Source of the DNA: Planctomycetia bacterium | GTDB lineage: Bacteria; Planctomycetota; Phycisphaerae; FEN-1346 | Assembly: GCA_003170085.1 (NCBI GenBank) | Contig: PMZT01000292.1 | Coordinates: 1-40,738 of the forward strand | Direction: 5' to 3' | Length of the DNA stretch: 40,738 bases | Shown: in pieces, positions 40,579 through 40,738 of the stretch | Layout of the letters: each line of letters opens with the position of its first letter | Numbering within the stretch: the stretch's first letter is position 1 | Made by a program: the position numbers and the translations under genes | Notes under the pieces: model-generated | The model's input: the letters and a program-made list of their open reading frames with translations, nothing else | The model's database searches: none | Told to the model about the DNA's origin: nothing

Positions 40579-40738
40579 CTACACCATCGTGTCGGTGTCG
40601 GCCCCGTGAATCAGGTAAAGCATCGTGCCAGCGGTGTGGATGAAGTCGTGACCCGACCCGGCGTCGATGGAGCAGATGCCGGACGCATCGGCGGTCAGCG
40701 TGTCAACGCCGGTCTCGCCGAACATGGAAACGCGACCG
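40579..40738 (-). CDS. C-terminus of a protein cut by the window edge
   Basis: The last 52 codons before TAG 40581-40579: SMFGETGVDTLTADASGICS, DAGSGHDFIHTAGTML and GADTDTMV. The Asp/Gly/Thr-rich pattern resembles repetitive secreted or RTX-like beta-roll proteins, but the piece is too short to name. The strong hairpin at 40520 follows. Confidence 0.55.
   Translation of the reverse strand, partial: GRVSMFGETGVDTLTADASGICSIDAGSGHDFIHTAGTMLYLIHGADTDTMV

Overview
The window looks like chromosomal DNA of a GC-rich Planctomycetota-type bacterium, probably anaerobic and perhaps from a metagenome assembly. This is inferred from gene content: an HzsA-like beta-propeller/di-haem protein fused to a SUMF1/FGE-like domain, very large secreted TPR/propeller/HEAT and beta-helix proteins, and an IS fragment whose N-terminus I associate with planctomycete DDE transposases. 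No rRNA, CRISPR array or prophage structural genes were seen.

Layout. 1-2.9 kb: edge-truncated DUF2934 gene, a repeat-rich gap, an ArsR regulator with an AI-2E-family permease, and tRNA-Ser(CGA) with its terminator. 2.9-10.5 kb: relic of a tyrosine integrase, a zinc-ribbon membrane protein, and a 1813-residue secreted protein. 11.1-19.8 kb: a CoA-ester metabolism cluster. A benzoate-CoA-ligase-like enzyme (+ strand, own promoter) converges on a tightly packed minus-strand operon: Zn-type alcohol dehydrogenase, enoyl-CoA hydratase/3-hydroxyacyl-CoA dehydrogenase fusion, single 2-hydroxyacyl-CoA dehydratase/benzoyl-CoA reductase-type subunit, its ATP-dependent activator, MBL-fold hydrolase and KAS III. 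20-24 kb: IS fragments, SprT-like protein, a second ArsR gene with a promoter nearly identical to the first, an internally deleted IS with 18-bp inverted repeats, and a pyruvate/indolepyruvate decarboxylase-type TPP enzyme. 24.3-31.9 kb: a bacterial alpha-2-macroglobulin (thioester CVEQ) translationally coupled to PBP1C. 32-34 kb: HigBA-like and DUF6364/PIN toxin-antitoxin pairs plus gene debris; the HigBA-like pair sits between two copies of the pbpC 3' end. 34-36.2 kb: beta-helix/PKD protein, tRNA-Ile2(CAT) and a second integrase relic. 36.2-40.7 kb: the HzsA-like/FGE-like fusion, an AbiEii N-terminal remnant, a strong terminator and the C-terminus of an edge-truncated protein.

How the genes work together. 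The 11-20 kb cluster has the enzyme classes expected for activating a carboxylic acid to its CoA ester, performing a radical reduction or dehydration on it, hydrating and oxidising the product, and then a Claisen-type condensation plus thioester hydrolysis. It resembles anaerobic benzoyl-CoA degradation but has a single HgdB/BcrB-like subunit and adds KAS III and an MBL enzyme, a trio otherwise reminiscent of PqsA/PqsD/PqsE. I rate it the best candidate for an undescribed system; substrate and direction are unknown.

A second theme is mobile or selfish sequence: short palindromic repeats inside reading frames in both orientations, two integrase relics each beside a tRNA, a deleted IS, a pbpC tail duplication around a toxin-antitoxin pair, and several truncated defence-type genes.
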